From the NCBI GenBank assembly GCA_003142475.1, contig PLMK01000079.1, positions 146,673 through 191,239 of the forward strand: 44,567 nt of DNA. The letters are read 5' to 3'. Below are positions 17,819 through 26,776 of the stretch, in pieces. The translations under genes and the position numbers were made by a program. Positions within the stretch are counted from its first letter, which is position 1; each line of letters opens with the position of its first letter. This DNA is from Ignavibacteriota bacterium. Its GTDB lineage: Bacteria > Bacteroidota > Ignavibacteria > UBA10030. A model generated the notes under the pieces. That model saw only the letters and a program-made list of their open reading frames with translations, did no database searches and had not been told where the DNA came from.

Positions 17819-18305
17819 AGGTCATCTTTCATCTATTGATCATCGGAGTATTGCTGATCTACAAGATATAGAAGTAGGTTTGGACGGAATGATAGCACAG
17901 CATTCTCAAGAGAGATGTTTGTCTTCATGAATTTCTTGCCTCAAGGGGCAGGTGCGCTCCTGCAAGAATGTAAATAAAAACATTACGAGACACAAAGTAA
18001 AAGATTATCCCCGCAGGCATGCGGGCGCGCAAGCCTGCAAGTGTGTTTAGTTCTATTTCGTAGGCGGCTTAATCTGTTTAGTCTGACTGACTTTCTTTGT
18101 ATATCGTCCACCAATTACCTGAAAAAGTAGTTTCTGAATCCCTGTTAAAATTTCCTTTTTATAACGCGCTTTTCTATAATGTGAGCAATCATTATTCGTT
18201 CTCCTTCCGTTGCATTTTCCAAAAATCTTCCATACACTCTCCTCAGTGAATTCATACCCTTTTCAAGGTTGCTTTGATGAGAAGTAGTGATCTTGACAAG
18301 GTATC
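17819..18305. other. 487-bp intergenic region between divergent cas3 and sdhC
   Basis: This must hold the promoters for the leftward cas operon and the rightward sdh operon. Two GC-rich palindromes stand out: GCAGG-tgcgct-CCTGC (17948-17963) and CCCGCA-ggca-TGCGGG (18010-18025), the latter extended by GCAGGC/GCCTGC. On the minus strand a 36-codon ORF (18255 to 18145, opening M-N-S-L-R-R-V-Y-G-R-F-L-E-N) lies in this gap. A second overlapping frame is open for 68 codons to a TAG but has no start codon. Neither is recognised and they may be remnants of a lost gene. Confidence 0.4.
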
Positions 18306-19022
18306 ATGATGTTCAACCACACAGAGTCATTCTCTATGAACAGCATCCTTGCATTTTATTACTCGTCTATCGGCAAAAAAGTTCTCATGAGTCTCACCGG
18401 ATTGTTCCTGATTGTCTTTCTCGTGGAACACCTCATAGGTAATCTACTTCTGTTCGCGAATGATAGCGGAAAAATGTATGAAGCATATGGGGATTTCCTG
18501 GTTTCTAATCCGGTTATTCGATTTATCGAGATATTCCTTTTTCTTGGTGTTATCGTTCATGCGATTCTTGGCGTCATTCTGTGGATTAAAAACCGAAAAA
18601 CGCGGCCGGTCAAATATAAATATTTCAGATTAAAAGATAACTCACCTCTCGCATCCCGCACAACAATTTGGACTGGAATAGTAATCGGAATATTTCTCTA
18701 CATACATCTGAAATCATTCTTTATTCCATCTCGATTTACCTCACAGAAAGTCTCATCGTATGAACTGGTGATGCATGCATTTTCAAATCCGTGGTATGAT
18801 TTGTTTTATCTTATTGCTTTGCTTGTGCTCGGTTATCATCTGCGGCATGGATTCCAATCGGCATTCCAAACACTCGGGCTTCGGAACAAAACCTATGCAC
18901 CGTTTCTTGATATGCTAGCATTCATCTTCTGGTTTTTGATTCCCGTGGGTTTTGCGGCAATTCCCGTCTATTTCTTTTTTTATCATCAAGCTGTATCTAC
19001 CATGATTATGGGAGTTCATTGA
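18306..19022 (+). CDS. sdhC: succinate dehydrogenase/fumarate reductase cytochrome b558 subunit
   Basis: A 238-residue membrane anchor of complex II. Five hydrophobic segments are visible, starting around residues 24-50 ([17 protein letters not shown]) and ending with [14 protein letters not shown]. Histidines fit two axially ligated haems: [22 protein letters not shown] and L-G-Y-H-L-R-H-G. This is the single-subunit, dihaem b558 type found in Bacteroidota, Bacillus and epsilonproteobacteria; there is no separate sdhD. AAGGT precedes the ATG at 18306; ATGs at 18309 and further in are alternatives. The stop overlaps the earliest possible start of sdhA. Confidence 0.93.
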   Translation: MMFNHTESFSMNSILAFYYSSIGKKVLMSLTGLFLIVFLVEHLIGNLLLFANDSGKMYEAYGDFLVSNPVIRFIEIFLFLGVIVHAILGVILWIKNRKTRPVKYKYFRLKDNSPLASRTTIWTGIVIGIFLYIHLKSFFIPSRFTSQKVSSYELVMHAFSNPWYDLFYLIALLVLGYHLRHGFQSAFQTLGLRNKTYAPFLDMLAFIFWFLIPVGFAAIPVYFFFYHQAVSTMIMGVH

Positions 19023-19024
19023 CT

Positions 19025-20938
19025 ATGACGCTTGACTCCAAAGTCCCCGATGGGCCGATCGAAAAAAAATGGTCTAATCATCGCTTCAATATGAAGCTGG
19101 TAAATCCGTCGAACAGGCGCAAATATTCTGTCATCGTAGTTGGAACTGGTTTGGCAGGAGCTTCAGCAGCGGCTTCGCTTGCCGAGCTTGGCTATAACGT
19201 GCTGGCGTTCTCGTACCACGAATCACCGCGGCGTGCACACAGCATCGCAGCACAAGGCGGCATCAATGCACCAAAGAATTATGCGAACGATGGAGATAGT
19301 GTCTATCGCTTATTCTACGATACATTGAAGGGCGGCGATTACCGAGCGCGTGAAGCAAACGTGTACCGACTCGCAGAAGTGAGCGGTAGTATAATCGATC
19401 AATGCGTCGCTCAAGGTGTTCCGTTTGCTCGTGACTATGCAGGTTATTTGGATATGCGTTCTTTCGGCGGCGCGCAAGTATCGAGAACATTTTATGCTCG
19501 CGGCCAAACCGGCCAGCAACTTCTCCTTGGTGCATATTCTGCATTGAGTCGTCAAATTGGTACGGGTGGTGTTAAGTTTTACGATCGACGTGAGATGTTG
19601 GATTTGGTAGTAGTAGAGGGAATGGCGCGCGGTATCGTGTGCCGAAATTTGAAGACAGGCGCTATCGAATCGTATATAGCAGATGTAGTTGTGCTTGCAA
19701 CCGGCGGTTATGGCAATACTTTTTATCTTTCGACAATGGCAAAGGCGAGTAATGCCACGGCAATCTGGCAGGCATATAAGAGGGGTGCACTATTTGCAAA
19801 TCCTTGTTTCACACAAATCCACCCTACATGCATTCCAGTGAGTGGTGATTATCAATCCAAGTTGACGCTCATGAGCGAAAGCTTGCGCAATGATGGACGC
19901 ATTTGGGTTCCGAAGAAATCAGGTGATGTGCGTATACCATCTCAAATTCCAGAAGATGAACGTGACTATTATCTCGAACGTCTCTATCCTTCGTTCGGCA
20001 ATTTGGTTCCGCGCGATGTCGCTTCCCGTCGTGCAAAAGAAATATGTGATAAAGGTTATGGCGTCGGTAAAACGAAGATGGCTGTGTATCTTGACTTCGC
20101 AGACGCTATCAAACGAAATAGCAAACAATGGATCGAAGAGAAGTATGGCAACCTTTTCGATATGTATCACGAAATCACTGCCGAAGATCCGTATGCCGCG
20201 CCTATGCGCATTTATCCCGCTGTCCACTATACAATGGGCGGATTGTGGGTTGACTACAATTTGATGAGCACGATAGCTGGATTGTTTGTTATCGGCGAAG
20301 CAAATTTCTCCGATCACGGTGCGAACCGGCTTGGAGCCAGTGCGTTAATGCAAGGTTTAGCCGACGGTTATTTCATTCTTCCGTACACATTGGGAGATTA
20401 TCTTGCAAAAACAAAATTTAAGTCTCTTGCAACCGATCACCCGGAATTTAAAAAAGTAAATACTGACGTTACCGAACGAGTGAACAAACTTCTCGCTATC
20501 AACGGCAAACAACCCGTGAGTGAAATTCATAAAAAACTTGGCAAAGTAATGTGGGATTTCGTTGGGATGGGGCGCAGCGAGAAAGGATTGAAGAAAGCTT
20601 TAAAGCTCATTTCGGAAATCCGAGAAGAATTTTGGAATGATGCAAAAGTTATTGGCGAGACTGATAATCTCAACATCGAATTGGAAAAAGCTGGACGTGT
20701 TGCCGATTTTATGGAGTTGGCAGAATTATTAACGTTTGATGCTCTGCATCGCAAAGAATCTTGTGGCGGCCATTTCCGTAAAGAATATCAAACACCTGAA
20801 GGTGAAGCATTACGCAATGATAAAAAATATGCTTATATAGCAGCTTGGGAATATACTGGTGCAGGCAAGAAACCGAAGCTCAACAAAGAGCCTCTCACGT
20901 TTGAATATGTGAAACCCTCCGAACGGAGTTACAAATAG
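19025..20938 (+). CDS. sdhA: succinate dehydrogenase/fumarate reductase flavoprotein subunit
   Basis: A 637-residue FAD subunit that oxidises succinate or reduces fumarate. The dinucleotide fold [10 protein letters not shown] spans residues 36-45. His72 in A-H-S-I-A-A-Q-G-G is the expected site of covalent FAD attachment. Active-site and substrate-loop motifs follow: [16 protein letters not shown], and the catalytic-arginine region [14 protein letters not shown] at 19019 would add two residues and overlap the sdhC stop; the ATG at 19025 is preferred. The sequence resembles the Bacillus/Wolinella-type subunit that pairs with a b558 anchor. Direction (Sdh or Frd) cannot be told from sequence. 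Confidence 0.96.
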   Translation: MTLDSKVPDGPIEKKWSNHRFNMKLVNPSNRRKYSVIVVGTGLAGASAAASLAELGYNVLAFSYHESPRRAHSIAAQGGINAPKNYANDGDSVYRLFYDTLKGGDYRAREANVYRLAEVSGSIIDQCVAQGVPFARDYAGYLDMRSFGGAQVSRTFYARGQTGQQLLLGAYSALSRQIGTGGVKFYDRREMLDLVVVEGMARGIVCRNLKTGAIESYIADVVVLATGGYGNTFYLSTMAKASNATAIWQAYKRGALFANPCFTQIHPTCIPVSGDYQSKLTLMSESLRNDGRIWVPKKSGDVRIPSQIPEDERDYYLERLYPSFGNLVPRDVASRRAKEICDKGYGVGKTKMAVYLDFADAIKRNSKQWIEEKYGNLFDMYHEITAEDPYAAPMRIYPAVHYTMGGLWVDYNLMSTIAGLFVIGEANFSDHGANRLGASALMQGLADGYFILPYTLGDYLAKTKFKSLATDHPEFKKVNTDVTERVNKLLAINGKQPVSEIHKKLGKVMWDFVGMGRSEKGLKKALKLISEIREEFWNDAKVIGETDNLNIELEKAGRVADFMELAELLTFDALHRKESCGGHFRKEYQTPEGEALRNDKKYAYIAAWEYTGAGKKPKLNKEPLTFEYVKPSERSYK

Positions 20939-20950
20939 GAATCGACGAAT

Positions 20951-21691
20951 ATGAATTTTACATTAAAAATATGGCGTCAGAAGAATCAGAAGGATGCAGG
21001 ACGTTTTGAAATGTACGAAGTGCAGAATATATCGCCCGATGCTTCATTCTTAGAAATGCTAGATGTGCTTAACAATCAATTAGTGCTTCAAGATAGAGAC
21101 CCCGTTGCTTTTGATCACGATTGTCGCGAAGGTATCTGCGGTAGCTGTGGATTAATGATAAACGGACGCGCACATGGTCCGGGTCGCAAACAGGCTACGT
21201 GTGATGTGCGCATGCGGATATTTGATGACGGACAAGAACTTGTCATTGAACCTTGGCGTGCAAAACCATTTCCCGTAATTAAAGATTTAGTTGTAGATCG
21301 AACTGCAATGGATAGAATTATGCAGGCGGGCGGATTTATTTCAGCAAGAACCGGGGGTGCGCCGGACGCGAACTCGACTCCTGTGACGAAAGAGAATGCG
21401 GAAGAATCGATGGATGCAGCAGCGTGCATCGGATGCGGAGCTTGTATTGCAGCGTGCCCGAATTCTTCTGCAATGCTTTTCGTGGCGGCGAAGGTATCAC
21501 AATTCGCCTTACTGCCGCAAGGGCAAATTGAAAGAAAAGAACGTGTTCAGAAAATGGTAATACAGATGGATAAGGAAGGATTTGGTAATTGTTCCAACAA
21601 TTATGCTTGCGAAGCTGAGTGTCCGAAAGGAATCTTAGTAACGCATATCGCGCGATTGAACAGAGAATTTCTACGAGCGAAGCTGGTATAA
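20951..21691 (+). CDS. sdhB: succinate dehydrogenase/fumarate reductase iron-sulfur subunit
   Basis: A 246-residue electron-transfer subunit carrying three Fe-S clusters. The [2Fe-2S] ligands are in [12 protein letters not shown] with a later cysteine in Q-A-T-C-D-V. The [4Fe-4S] and [3Fe-4S] ligands are in [12 protein letters not shown] and [12 protein letters not shown]. It follows sdhA by 12 bases and completes the three-gene sdhCAB operon. Electrons pass from FAD in SdhA through these clusters to the haems and quinone site of SdhC. No terminator is evident before the next gene. Confidence 0.96.
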   Translation: MNFTLKIWRQKNQKDAGRFEMYEVQNISPDASFLEMLDVLNNQLVLQDRDPVAFDHDCREGICGSCGLMINGRAHGPGRKQATCDVRMRIFDDGQELVIEPWRAKPFPVIKDLVVDRTAMDRIMQAGGFISARTGGAPDANSTPVTKENAEESMDAAACIGCGACIAACPNSSAMLFVAAKVSQFALLPQGQIERKERVQKMVIQMDKEGFGNCSNNYACEAECPKGILVTHIARLNREFLRAKLV

Positions 21692-21753
21692 GGCCGCATT
21701 TCAGCAAAGGTATTTGCGAAGGCCGCAATACAAAATTTCTTAAGGGAAAATAG

Positions 21754-23271
21754 ATGCTTCTTCATCATCACTTTGTCCGCATTGCTAAGCAGTTTGAGAA
21801 CAAGATGGCAATTAACGACCGCACGACCGGGAAGAATGTCAGTTATGGAAAAGCGCTTATTGCCTCGCTCATATTAGCTGATAAATTCAAAGAATACGAT
21901 GAGGGTTTTATCGGTATTATGATTCCAACGTCTGCTGGGTGTGTGCTTTCTATTCTTGGCGCATTAATGAGCGGACGGGTTCCTGTGATGATTAATTATT
22001 CTATGGGTGCCGAAAAAAATTGCAAGTATGCACAAGAGAAATGCGCCTTCAAAACCATCATTGCTTCAAAAACGCTCGTCGAGAAGTTAAATTGTCCGCG
22101 TATGCAGGGAATGGTCTTCATCGAAGACATTATGGATAATGTTTCGATTCTGGATAAGATTAAAGCGGCACTAAGGGCAAAACTTCCCATTGAACGACTC
22201 CTTAAAAAAATTAATTTCGGGGATGAAGATGACAACGCTGTTATTTTATTTACAAGTGGAAGCGAGAAAGATCCTAAAGCAGTTCAGTTAACGCACCGAA
22301 ATCTATCAGCGAATCTCGTTGGAATCTCACAAGCATTTGACCTTTCTTCTAAAGATATTTTCCTTGCAAATCTTCCCTTCTTCCATGTGTTTGGTTTAAC
22401 AGCGAATTTGTGGCTTCCATTATATTATGGAATGACTATCGTTACCTATGCTAATCCTTTGGATTTTAAAAATATCTGTGATATCATTCGCGAAGAAAAA
22501 GTTACTTTCGTAGTTGGTACTCCGATTTTTATGTGGGGATATTTAAGGAAATCTGAACCAGGAGATTTTGCATCATGTCGTATTATGTTGACCGGTGCCG
22601 ATACAACGCCCGATTCATTGCGCGAAGAGTTTCTTCATAAACATAGGATAACACTTTTAGAAGGGTATGGCTGCACAGAGACAAGCCCGGTCATTAGTGT
22701 AAATTCACATACAAACAACCGGCCTGGGAGTGTTGGATTGCCTTTGGCCAATGTAAAGGTACGTGTGGAAAACTATGAAACAGGTGAAGAATGTGGCGTT
22801 GGTGAAATTGGAAAAATTCTCGTCAAAGGTGACAATGTGATGAAAGGCTACTTTGATGATTTTGAAGCAACAACACTGAGCATCCGTCATGGTTGGTATG
22901 ATACAGGTGATATGGGATATCAAGATTCGGATGGATATCTTTGGCACGTTGGGAGGTTAAAACGATTCATGAAAATTGGCGGTGAAATGGTTTCACTCAT
23001 CCGTGTTGAAAATGTTCTTAATCATCTTCTCCCTGATGATATTTCTTGTTGCATTGTTGAAGTGCCTGATTCCATGCGCGGTGCGAAGATTATAGCAGCA
23101 GTAACGAAAAAAATAGATGAAAAAGCAGTTTTGAAAAAGATGGCGAAAGAATTGCCGAATTTTGCGCTACCGAAAAATTTTGTCATCTTCGAAGAACTGC
23201 CTAAAATGGGCAGCGGCAAGCTTGATTTCCGCCGCATCACGGATATGGTGAGAGACTCTTTACGGAAATAA
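21754..23271 (+). CDS. acyl-ACP/acyl-CoA synthetase, Aas C-terminal-like
   Basis: A 505-residue member of the AMP-forming ligase family, expected to activate a fatty acid with ATP and pass it to ACP or CoA. Motifs in order: the ATP loop L-F-T-S-G-S-E-K-D-P-K-A near 163-175, the adenine motif L-E-G-Y-G-C-T-E-T-S-P near 301-311, G-W-Y-D-T-G-D near 379, G-R-L-K-R-F-M-K-I-G-G-E-M-V, and the catalytic lysine of G-S-G-K-L-D-F near residue 489. The spacing and wording match the synthetase half of Aas, the lysophospholipid acyltransferase/acyl-ACP synthetase, but the acyltransferase half is absent. It is 62 bases after sdhB and may be co-transcribed. The exact substrate is unknown. Confidence 0.85.
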   Translation: MLLHHHFVRIAKQFENKMAINDRTTGKNVSYGKALIASLILADKFKEYDEGFIGIMIPTSAGCVLSILGALMSGRVPVMINYSMGAEKNCKYAQEKCAFKTIIASKTLVEKLNCPRMQGMVFIEDIMDNVSILDKIKAALRAKLPIERLLKKINFGDEDDNAVILFTSGSEKDPKAVQLTHRNLSANLVGISQAFDLSSKDIFLANLPFFHVFGLTANLWLPLYYGMTIVTYANPLDFKNICDIIREEKVTFVVGTPIFMWGYLRKSEPGDFASCRIMLTGADTTPDSLREEFLHKHRITLLEGYGCTETSPVISVNSHTNNRPGSVGLPLANVKVRVENYETGEECGVGEIGKILVKGDNVMKGYFDDFEATTLSIRHGWYDTGDMGYQDSDGYLWHVGRLKRFMKIGGEMVSLIRVENVLNHLLPDDISCCIVEVPDSMRGAKIIAAVTKKIDEKAVLKKMAKELPNFALPKNFVIFEELPKMGSGKLDFRRITDMVRDSLRK

Positions 23272-23280
23272 TTTTAGGGA

Positions 23281-24681
23281 TTACATGCAGGGATTAAAGG
23301 AGCGACGAAACTGAAATAATTCTCGGGTGCAAAACTTACCTCTGCTTGGTTTTCCTTTCCACGTATGGTTCTCAACAATAATATCTCCGCGTGAAACAAC
23401 TATTTCTGCCAACCCTTGAACACGCCATCCTTCATATAACGAGTAATCGACCTTCATGTGATGTGTTGAGGCAGAGATGGTGTGTTCGGTCGCGGGATTC
23501 CAGATCACAATATCTGCATCACTGCCGATAGCAATGGTTCCCTTTTTGGGATAAAGACCAAAGAGCTTTGCGGGCATTGTAGAAATAATTTCAACCCATC
23601 GATTTGTTGAAATCTTTCCACCTACAACCCCGAAATTGAAAAGGAGTTGCAATCTGTTCTCTATACCCGGAGCGCCGTTGGGAATATTTGTGAAGTTCGA
23701 ATATCCCGATTCTTTCTCTCCTCGGAAGTTAAATGGACAGTGATCTGTTGAAACGACTTGCAATGAATTATTCTGTAAGCTGTTCCAAAGCTTTTCCTGA
23801 TTCCATTTTTCTCTTGGTGGCGGTGTGAAGACATATTTTGCATCTTCAAAATTAGGTCTGTCTAAATCTTCTGTGGAAGTAAAAAGATATTGCGGACATG
23901 TTTCAGCATACACTGGCTGACCTTTAGATTGTGCTTGCCTGATATATTCGAGCGATTCTGAACACGAGATGTGAACAAAGTACACAGGCGCATCTGCATG
24001 TCGTGCTAGTTGGATAATATGCTTGACGGCTTTTACTTCTGCTTCGGCTGGACGTGTTGCGGCATGATACTTTGGTTCGGTCTTTCCTTCCATCAATGCC
24101 TTCCCGACGAGTGATTCGATCATTACTGAATCTTCTGCATGTACACAAACAAGTCCGCCGTTCTTTTTTGTCTGTCGAAGTGCTCTGAGAATAGTATCAT
24201 CATCCACCATCAACCGGTCAGGATATGCAGTGAAGAGTTTGAAACTAGTCACGCCTCGTTTTATCATTTCGTCCATCTCAGTAATTCGTTGTTCCGGTAA
24301 ATCAACAATGATCATGTGTAAACCATAGTCGATTACAGATTTCTTGGCTTCTTTTAACCGAGCATCCAATGCTTCGCGAAGTGAATGTCCTTTTACTTGT
24401 TGAGCAAAGTCAATGATAGTTGTTGTGCCGCCGAATGCAGCCGCTCGAGTACCGGTTTCGAAGTCATCACTTGTAATGACATTGCCAACGGGTAGACTTA
24501 AATGGGTGTGCACATCAACGCCGCCTGGGATAACAAGTTTTCCACTAGCTTCGATGATATTATCTGCCTTTAGACCGAGATGCGGTCCGATACGCTTGAT
24601 CGTTTCTTTCTCGATGAAAATATCTGCGTTTGTCGCACCGTCAGTTGTTATGACGAGTCCGTTTTTTATGAGGATTGACAT
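23281..24681 (-). CDS. hydA: dihydropyrimidinase (D-hydantoinase)
   Basis: A 466-residue cyclic amidohydrolase, expected to open dihydrouracil, dihydrothymine or hydantoin rings in pyrimidine breakdown. The binuclear metal site is complete: His58 and His60 in D-V-H-T-H, Lys148 in T-S-F-K-L-F (the lysine that is carboxylated), His181 in C-V-H-A-E-D, His237 in F-V-H-I-S, and Asp313 in S-T-D-H-C-P-F. The length and the last motif favour dihydropyrimidinase over dihydroorotase or allantoinase, though related hydantoinases cannot be excluded. It is convergent with the synthetase gene, with only 9 bases between the two stops, and stands alone on the minus strand. Confidence 0.9.
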   Translation of the reverse strand: MSILIKNGLVITTDGATNADIFIEKETIKRIGPHLGLKADNIIEASGKLVIPGGVDVHTHLSLPVGNVITSDDFETGTRAAAFGGTTTIIDFAQQVKGHSLREALDARLKEAKKSVIDYGLHMIIVDLPEQRITEMDEMIKRGVTSFKLFTAYPDRLMVDDDTILRALRQTKKNGGLVCVHAEDSVMIESLVGKALMEGKTEPKYHAATRPAEAEVKAVKHIIQLARHADAPVYFVHISCSESLEYIRQAQSKGQPVYAETCPQYLFTSTEDLDRPNFEDAKYVFTPPPREKWNQEKLWNSLQNNSLQVVSTDHCPFNFRGEKESGYSNFTNIPNGAPGIENRLQLLFNFGVVGGKISTNRWVEIISTMPAKLFGLYPKKGTIAIGSDADIVIWNPATEHTISASTHHMKVDYSLYEGWRVQGLAEIVVSRGDIIVENHTWKGKPSRGKFCTRELFQFRRSFNPCM

Positions 24682-25034
24682 TTATTTTTCTTTTATATGT
24701 TTTGTGGAAAGAATATGCTTTTTACTTTCAAAACGCAAGTTATTCATTGTAAATGTAATATATCGTCTTGAGCGCCGTTCTTCATGCACTGACGACGGAC
24801 TTTAGCCCTCTAACAAAAGCCGATGCAACATATTAAGATAATATCCTTTTCTTGAAGAGATTTTGCCAATGCGGGTCGTACTGAGAACCATTGCAAGAAC
24901 ATCAATGTGATTCACGATGCAGGTTGATTGAAAATTGTTATTCAGTACCATAAATAACGCATTGATTTTGGGCTAAGCATTCGGGAATTCATAATTGCTC
25001 TCCAATGTTTTATTCTGTATATTATTAATCAATA
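24682..25034. other. 353-bp intergenic region between divergent hydA and cmk
   Basis: This AT-rich stretch should hold promoters for both flanking genes. On the minus strand a 49-codon ORF runs from an ATG at 24951 to a TAA at 24802, with a C-terminal segment R-K-G-Y-Y-L-N-M-L-H-R-L-L-L-E-G. I do not recognise it and its start lacks a clear ribosome site. No tRNA, riboswitch or terminator was found by eye. Confidence 0.35.
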
Positions 25035-25739
25035 ATGATTTGTAAAGACGAGTTGAAGAAGATAACCATCGCGATAGATGGGCCAGCTGCCTCTGGTAAA
25101 AGCACGACAGCAAAGTTGGTGGCTCATAAGTTGGGTTATCTTCATATTGATACGGGCGCAATGTATCGTGCTATTACATTGAAGGCGCTTGACGAAAAAA
25201 TTGATTTAAGCGATAAGAATAAGATTGTGCGCCTTGCTCGGACGAGTACCATTCGATTGGAAGTGGAAAATTGTACTACGAAGGTTTTCCTAGAGGGCAT
25301 CGAAGTCACAAAGCGAATTAGAACACAACTCGTAAGTCGTTCCGTAAGTACTGTAAGCAGTTATGAAGGTGTCCGCGAAGTGATGGTACAAGAGCAGCAA
25401 AAGATGGCTGCAAGTGGCGGCGTTGTTTTGGAAGGGCGTGATATCGGCACTGTTGTTCTTCCAAAAGCAGAATTAAAAATATTTATGGTCGCAAGTGTTG
25501 AAGAACGAGCTCGACGGCGGAAAGGAGAGCTTACTCTCGTGGGAATAGAAGCAAATCAGGATGATTTGATAAAAGAAATTGAAATGCGAGATCAAAAGGA
25601 TTCAACCCGTGCAGTAAGTCCGTTGCGAAAAGCCCCGGATGCAATTGAATTAGACACTTCCCATTTGACCATTGAGGAACAGGTCGATTTCATTTTGGAA
25701 CGTGCAAAGGAAATCATTCGGGAAAAAGGAAAATCATGA
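25035..25739 (+). CDS. cmk: cytidylate kinase
   Basis: A 234-residue kinase that phosphorylates CMP and dCMP using ATP. The P-loop I-D-G-P-A-A-S-G-K-S-T-T covers residues 14-25. Further family marks are Y-L-H-I-D-T-G-A-M-Y-R-A, V-L-E-G-R-D-I-G-T-V-V, and the lid segment with M-R-D-Q-K-D-S-T-R. The first ATG gives a short N-terminal tail (M-I-C-K-D-E-L-K-K) that is compatible with the family. The gene overlaps ispH by four bases (ATGA), so the two are translationally coupled; rpsA follows. cmk, ispH and rpsA occur together in many bacteria. Confidence 0.95.
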   Translation: MICKDELKKITIAIDGPAASGKSTTAKLVAHKLGYLHIDTGAMYRAITLKALDEKIDLSDKNKIVRLARTSTIRLEVENCTTKVFLEGIEVTKRIRTQLVSRSVSTVSSYEGVREVMVQEQQKMAASGGVVLEGRDIGTVVLPKAELKIFMVASVEERARRRKGELTLVGIEANQDDLIKEIEMRDQKDSTRAVSPLRKAPDAIELDTSHLTIEEQVDFILERAKEIIREKGKS

Positions 25740-26671
25740 AAGTGACAGTCGATAAATCTTCCGGATTCTGCTGGGGAGTTGTGCGGACTGTGGATATTGC
25801 AGAAAAGGAGCTTGCAGTCGGTGAGAAGCTTTACTCTCTTGGTGATATCATTCATAATCCTGTAGAGATTGAGCGGCTAAGATCTAAAGGGCTTGAAACG
25901 GTTACACATGACGATTTAGCGAAACTCCGAGGCGCAAAGATTCTCATTCGCGCGCATGGCGAGCCACCAGAGACATATAAACGCGCACAAGAACTTGGCA
26001 TTACGTTGATTGATGCAACATGTCCGGTGGTTGGCAAAGTGCAAGAACGGATTCGCCGGTTTTATGATAATGGCTATCAGATTGTTATTTTCGGTAAGAT
26101 AGAACATGCTGAAGTTATTGGGCTTGTAGGTCAGACGAATGGCGAAGCGATTGTTATAAAATCACTGAATGAAATTGATAAAGTGAAGTTGGATCGGAAG
26201 ACTGTTCTGTTCTCACAAACAACAATGGACAAGCCGACATTCTATTCCATCAAAGAAGAATTATCTAAAAAGATAAAAGAATTAGTAGTCGGTTCTATTG
26301 AAGAACTCGCAACCGAATTCCTTGCAAAAGATACCATTTGTGGTCAAGTGTTTGGACGAGAAAAGAAAATTCGGGAATTTGCAGCGGAGAACGACTTTAT
26401 CATTTTCGTTGCAGGCAGACATAGTTCAAATGGGAAAGTACTATACGAAATTGTTAAATCAGTCAATTCCCGTATTCAATTTATAGAAGATATTCAGGAA
26501 CTTCAGCCGGAATGGTTTGAAGGAATTGAAACTGTCGGTGTCACCGGTGCAACGTCAACTCCGCAGTGGTTGATGGAAAAGGTGAAGGAAAAAATTGAAG
26601 CGATGAAGAATACAATGAATTCAAAAAATGATACACAGCCATCTTTAATTAACGAATTCGTCACACACTAA
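25736..26671 (+). CDS. ispH: 4-hydroxy-3-methylbut-2-enyl diphosphate reductase
   Basis: A 311-residue Fe-S enzyme performing the last step of the MEP isoprenoid pathway, making IPP and DMAPP from HMBPP. The three cluster cysteines are Cys12 (G-F-C-W-G-V), Cys96 (D-A-T-C-P-V-V) and Cys202 (D-T-I-C-G-Q). The substrate histidines are His40 (I-I-H-N-P), His74 (R-A-H-G) and His124 (I-E-H-A-E-V). The C-terminal G-A-T-S-T-P motif is also present, followed by a short unconserved tail. It is coupled to cmk by a four-base overlap. Its presence shows that the organism uses the MEP route rather than mevalonate. Confidence 0.96.
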   Translation: MKVTVDKSSGFCWGVVRTVDIAEKELAVGEKLYSLGDIIHNPVEIERLRSKGLETVTHDDLAKLRGAKILIRAHGEPPETYKRAQELGITLIDATCPVVGKVQERIRRFYDNGYQIVIFGKIEHAEVIGLVGQTNGEAIVIKSLNEIDKVKLDRKTVLFSQTTMDKPTFYSIKEELSKKIKELVVGSIEELATEFLAKDTICGQVFGREKKIREFAAENDFIIFVAGRHSSNGKVLYEIVKSVNSRIQFIEDIQELQPEWFEGIETVGVTGATSTPQWLMEKVKEKIEAMKNTMNSKNDTQPSLINEFVTH

Positions 26672-26679
26672 ATAAATAC

Positions 26680-26757
26680 CGAAGTACGTGCTTCGTCGAT
26701 GTGAAATGGCTGGCATCGAAGAAAACGCAATTCGGTTATTCCCGCAAAACACGGGAA
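26680..26757 (+). promoter_or_regulatory. three consecutive hairpins in the rpsA 5' leader
   Basis: The 105-base gap before rpsA holds three inverted repeats in tandem: CGAAG-tacgtg-CTTCG (26680-26695), TCGATG...CATCGA (26696-26719, 12-nt loop), and TTCCCG-caaaaca-CGGGAA (26739-26757). The Shine-Dalgarno GGAGG follows at about 26769-26773, before the ATG at 26777. rpsA translation is autoregulated through leader structure in Escherichia coli; a similar role here is an inference. The hairpins could also end the ispH transcript, but no U-tract follows. Confidence 0.5.
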
Positions 26758-26776
26758 GCAGTATTTTGGAGGTTGC

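Noticed and set aside
17940-18040. GC-rich palindromes upstream of sdhC considered as a terminator for an upstream gene
   Set aside because: No gene on either strand ends here, since cas3 and sdhC diverge, and no U-tract follows the stems. They are kept as palindromes only.
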